Positions 59,900 through 64,000 of a stretch of 64,000 nt of DNA are shown here, one piece after another; position 1 is the stretch's first letter; the number at the start of each line of letters is the position of its first letter. The stretch spans positions 1,116,001-1,180,000 of the forward strand of contig JACAAK010000008.1 in the NCBI GenBank assembly GCA_025093985.1, given 5' to 3'. Below the pieces are notes generated by a model that was not told the origin of the DNA, did not search any database, and saw nothing but the letters and a program-made list of their open reading frames with translations. Made by a program: the position numbers and the translations under genes. This DNA comes from Calvatia gigantea. Its lineage: Eukaryota > Basidiomycota > Agaricomycetes > Agaricales > Lycoperdaceae.

Positions 59900-60146
59900 A
59901 CATACTGAATGCAATTCTCTGTTGCATCTGTTTGCTTAAACGATTACGTTAACAAATATTTGGGTTACCTTCCCTCTAAGGTAAGCAGGCAGATTTTAGA
60001 TAGTCTCGAACGTCGCGTGTTATTATTAGCACCATGTTTGCTCAACCAACGAAAGACAAGTGAAACAAGTTGGAATTGGTCACAGGAGCTGCCGGCGTTA
60101 TTCTCTTCAGTTCCTGGGTTATCCTCTCTGAGAATTGTCACTCGCC

Positions 60147-63100
60147 ATGTCACCTTCACCCATGATACCACAGGGAATCTCCACATCATTGCCCTCGACT
60201 TCTCAGATGGTTAGGCCATCATCGCCCGTAGTCGGAATCCAGAGAGGAGGAACAACGACAAAATCGAACTTGTTCTCCAGTCCTGCAAGACCCCGCGGAT
60301 TTTCAGATTCAAGAGTGAAGGATATGGCTCTGTCCCCAAATTGCTCGCTCAGCGGGATCACGTCTGGTGTGGCGGTGCGGCCCGAGTCTCTGGCACCTGC
60401 AGCTACACTTGTACCTTCTTCATCCTTTACAAACAGATTTAGCGATGTCTTGAGATCGCCATTTCGTGAGCGACCATCACTTGTTACGTATGGTAATGAA
60501 CGGGCGAGCGCGAGCGCAGCTCCTGCGGATGTATCCGCTTCCGCGTCAGGAAATGCTTGGTCCTGGTGGTCCCCTCATCGAAAAGAAGTTAGGGCGAGGC
60601 CTTGGGCCAATGTGGACGGGAGCAGCAGTACGGTTCCGGACGAGCAGAAGGAAAGCTGGGAGAAGACGCGCAAGGTTTTACCTACTTCGTCCATATGAAA
60701 TTTCTAGTGTTCACTTCCTCTTGGGTAGACTGTCAGCCAGGCTGTCGCTGGTATTTTGGGGACGGCCGTCGTTGTCACACACGCTACACTTGTTGCGGTT
60801 GTGCCTGTTCTGCACCTTATCCCTGTTCCAGGATTGGCGGTGGCAGCCAAGCTTTTGCTCAGCATATGGGACGCTGTTCAAGAGGTTGATGTAAGTCCCT
60901 TCAACTTTACTCACGGGCACCGTAATCACCGCGCATAGACGAACCGACTTGCATTCCTTCGACTCACGGAACGCTGCGCGTGCATCGTTATCACCCTCCA
61001 CCAGGAAATGCAGAGTGCTGGTGGAGGTGTAGAGCAGGAGCTTTCGGGTTCCTTGAGAAGAATAGAGGAGTACGTTAAACTATACCCCACCCAGGCTGAG
61101 ATCTGAGAATTCACTCTTCTTCAGGTTGTTTGCCGCCATTCAGGCTCTCATTACGAAGGAAGGGAATGTTCCTTTCCTAAAGAGATATTTTAAGCGAGAA
61201 GAAACCCTCGGCCACATCACGTCCTTGAACCGTCAATTGGACCAGGAACTCCAAATTCTCGGGGTATGGTAACTACCGCTTTGAATCCTTCTTTTTGTAC
61301 TCAATCCAAATTCAGCCTTCGTTCCAAATACGGACCGTCAAAGTAATTAAGGAGTTCGCTGCGGGGATGGACGAGCGTATTGAGGCAGCTATCCAACGTG
61401 TGCTGCAAAGCAATTTATGTCCATCACCATCAATTCACAGCCCGGCCCTAAGGAATTCCCCTAGGACGCCTTCCAGGCTGCGTCCGTCATCGGGACAAGT
61501 AGGACAACACCTGATAGAGATCACCAGCGTCCAGGATGATAAGGACAGACAGCTGGATTGTAATGACTTACGACGACGAATTGACGCCACTTTAAAATCA
61601 GGGTGCGACTCTGATATGTTGGAGTTCCTTCAAATACCCAGAGAAGATATCCTTGAAGCAATCAAGTCAATGCAGAGGCACCTAGAGCAGAGAGGGCAGA
61701 AGAACCTGGACACGACCGTCACCAATTCTTATGAGGGTGCCCTGGATTACGAGTTCGTTGAGAATGGAATTGACTCTTTGCGGCGCATGAGCAAGTCGAA
61801 CACCAGTTTGCCAAGCTGGACCATCACCAGGTCGGTTGCCCTTCTCTGAGGATGAACGTTGAGCTGATTAGGTATAGATTTGAGATTGATTGTGGCGCTA
61901 GGATCGGAATTGGGTTCTTCTCGGATGTCTATGAAGGATTATGGCATGGCCGAGCCGTTGCCGTGAAGGTCCTGCGAGACTTTTCTTCCAGCCGCTTATT
62001 TGTTCGTGAGGTTGAGAATCTGGAAGAATCTCACCCACCCCAATGTTATCAAGCTTCTTGGAGCGAGTAGCGCAAGCGGAAACCCTCCTTGGTTCTTTGT
62101 CAGCCCTTTTGCAAAGCACGGCGACTTAGGGAATTATTTACGACGCTTCAACGCGAAGAGACAGCAGGGCCTTGGGATTGTAGCTTCGCTCCCGTCGACA
62201 TCGGTGAATGACTTGGGGACTTCGCGAAGAGAAGGTCTTAGATCTTCAACGGAGTGTGACTTGAAACGTTTCATGTTGGAGATTGCGATGGGAATGGATT
62301 ACCTCCATGGTCAAGGCGTGTTGCATGGAGACCTCAAGGTGGGCCTTTCTTCACCCTGCCGATTCGAATCGAAACTTTAGCTCCCATGGCTAGTGCGCCA
62401 ACGTGCTCTTGGATGAGCACTACACCTGTTTGATATCCGACTTCGGTCAAAGCGAGATACGGGCTGAAGCTTACAGAATGAGCGGTTTGTCCGGTCCTGG
62501 TGCGCCAACTAGCAACAAACTTTTCCCCTCTGTTACACTCACAAGGTGACACAGGTGGCACTTTGCGCTGGCAAGCACCCGAAGTTATGCAAGGTCAAAG
62601 CGATTTGACTCCCGCAGTCGACGTTTATGCGTACGCCATCTCCTGCGTGGAGGTGCTTACCATGGGGCAAATGCCATGGAACCTGCTGGATGACAACGCA
62701 GTCCAGTTCATTGTTCTCAGTGCGTTATTTTGGATGTGTCCCACAGACTATTATCTGATGCCCGCGGGCAGGGGAAGATGGGCGCCCGGCGATCCCGCCA
62801 GATTACCGCGGAACACCTGTACAGTACCTTCTGCAAATGTGCTGGGCCCGGGATCCCAACTTGCGACCCCACTTCTCGGAGGTTGTGCGAAAAATTTGGC
62901 ACGGCACGGGAGGTGGTATGGAATTACCAATCTCAGTAACAGCCTCCCCGATGCCAGAACCGGAACAGCTCCAGAAATCAATGTCACCGACCCTCAGTCC
63001 TCGTGGTAAGTCAGGTAATTATACTGGAAAGGAATAGTACATCTCATTCTCCTACCCGATTGCCCATATGTAGCGGACCCTTGGTCCCTTTCTGCGACTC

Positions 63101-64000
63101 GGAGCACTAACCTTAGTCCTTGTTTAACGTACGAAGCGTGCTCCGAAGAAGGCTTCACCAGCGAATCCGCATCCGAAATTAAACCCTCGGTTTCAAACCC
63201 AAACAATCATTCTCCTTCGACATTTTTGAGCGATAGCTCCCAGAAGTCGGGAGAGTTTGCGGAATCTGATACTGAGATGGGTCCAGAGGTAGGGGGGGCG
63301 AAGAACGAGTATCGCTACCGTACGTTGCTAAGCCATCGGTACCACAGTTCTCGTGAGTACCACACCACCACGTATCTATTAAGTACTCATAATCGGATTA
63401 CGCAGTGTCCTTGGCACTCTGGCAGCCCGTAGAGGTGGAAATCGGTGCAGTCGGTTATTTGTTGAAGCCTTCTGGAAGGTTTGTTACCTTGTTTAACGCA
63501 ATCGATCCCTCAAACTCTTCGGACTCCCGGATTAAAGACATGCCCTCCATAACGGGCTACGGCAGTATTTCGATTGGGACCCATCGTCACGCCACGCGGA
63601 ACGCCGCGCTACGGGGACTCGATGCCGTTGTAGATTTTCTTAGTTCTGGAAAGCGAGATGAAACTCCGACCAAGTGAGTTTCTGGAGACATTTGATGCAC
63701 AAGCTAACAACGCTGAAAGCGTCAGTCGCAGAGCATCCTTCCCTTAAGGGCCGGTCATAAGGCCGCCTATATGTATACGGAATCAACAGAATACCGCTAC
63801 TTGCGCAAGGTGGAAGCAGCAAAAAAGTGGTTCAAAGCCAACGTAGATCAGATTGTGGACGTTTATGGTTTGGAGCACAATATAGACAAGGAGGGTCTCG
63901 TGCTCAGTACGTAAATACAGTCTTACTTTGGACACGGCGCTAACCACCACGTTGAAGTTGTTGGTGTTCTACAGGCGCCAAGCTATGCCCTTTTTGTCAG
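60147..64000 (+). CDS. MLKL/HeLo-like N-terminal plus TKL kinase, 3' end outside window
   Basis: Large multi-exon gene truncated by the window edge. Exon 1 (ATG 60147) encodes a Ser/Pro-rich tail-like segment (MSPSPMIPQGISTSLPSTSQ). Next, ILGTAVVVTHATLVAVVPVL, HLIPVPGLAVAAKLLLSIWD, NRLAFLRLTERCACIVITLH, then HITSLNRQLDQELQILG and IRTVKVIKEFAAGMDERIEA: the helical pattern of MLKL_NTD/HeLo-like adaptor domains. The kinase follows: GARIGIGFFSDVYEGLWHGR, VAVK (Lys 61966-61968), HPNVIKLLGA, HGDLK with CANVLLDEH, SDFGQS (62439-62447), GGTLRWQAPEVM, DVYAYAISCVEVLTMGQMPW and LLQMCWARDPNLRPHF. HRD is HGD. After a Ser-rich linker a third module reads VEIGAVGYLLKPSGRFVTLF, ITGYGSISIG, ASFPLRAGHKAAYMYTES, YRYLRKVEAAKKWFKANVDQ and APSYALFVS at the edge. 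Confidence 0.82.

Noticed and set aside
1..64000. CRISPR arrays, prophage or bacterial operon features
   Set aside because: The window is a spliced eukaryotic genome segment; no regularly spaced direct repeats were seen.

Overview
This window is a nuclear chromosome segment from a basidiomycete fungus, almost certainly an Agaricomycete (mushroom-forming class). Nearly every gene is split by short introns of about 45-65 nt with GTRNGT donors and YAG acceptors, and genes lie close together on both strands. Several families present are expanded mainly in Agaricomycetes: F-box-like proteins, uncharacterised 7-TM proteins, non-canonical G-alpha subunits, CYP63-like P450s, and kinases with an MLKL/HeLo-like N-terminus. 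All calls rest on reading translated exons and recalled family features; no search was run. Exon joins were inferred by eye.

Layout. 1-9 kb: a Methyltransf_22-type membrane methyltransferase, a tandem pair of four-TM MARVEL-like proteins whose three internal exons have identical lengths, and a CYP63-like cytochrome P450 on the minus strand. 9.4-13.4 kb: the TFIIIC TPR subunit (Tfc4). 14.2-15.2 kb: a secreted, probably GPI-anchored DUF7729 protein. 16.8-24.1 kb: two F-box-like paralogues in opposite orientation flanking translation factor eEF1B-alpha. 24.1-29.1 kb: a gene-poor stretch. 29.1-36 kb: a DUF202 membrane protein, then OXA1 followed by a local array of decayed OXA1 copies. 36-41.4 kb: an NHX1-type Na+(K+)/H+ exchanger and a non-canonical G-alpha. 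41.4-46.9 kb: a second gene-poor stretch. 46.9-50.5 kb: the bHLH factor Cbf1 and the SET-domain methyltransferase Set5. 52.1-55.4 kb: two tandem 7-TM proteins of one family. 56-59.7 kb: BAP31 and the proteasomal deubiquitinase Ubp6 diverging from a 328-bp intergenic region. 59.8 kb: an intron-containing tRNA-Asp. 60.1 kb to the right edge: an MLKL-like/TKL kinase running off the window.

Most genes are unrelated housekeeping functions (Pol III transcription, translation elongation, mitochondrial protein insertion, endosomal pH, ER quality control, proteasome) interspersed with lineage-specific families that show local duplication: MARVEL-like, F-box-like, OXA1 and 7-TM. I see no secondary-metabolite cluster, no intact transposon and no CRISPR. 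The most distinctive signals are the OXA1 pseudogene array, the multi-domain MLKL-like kinase, the G-alpha with Gln-to-Thr in switch II, a perfect CDEI site inside the CBF1 gene, and several very short or stop-free introns.
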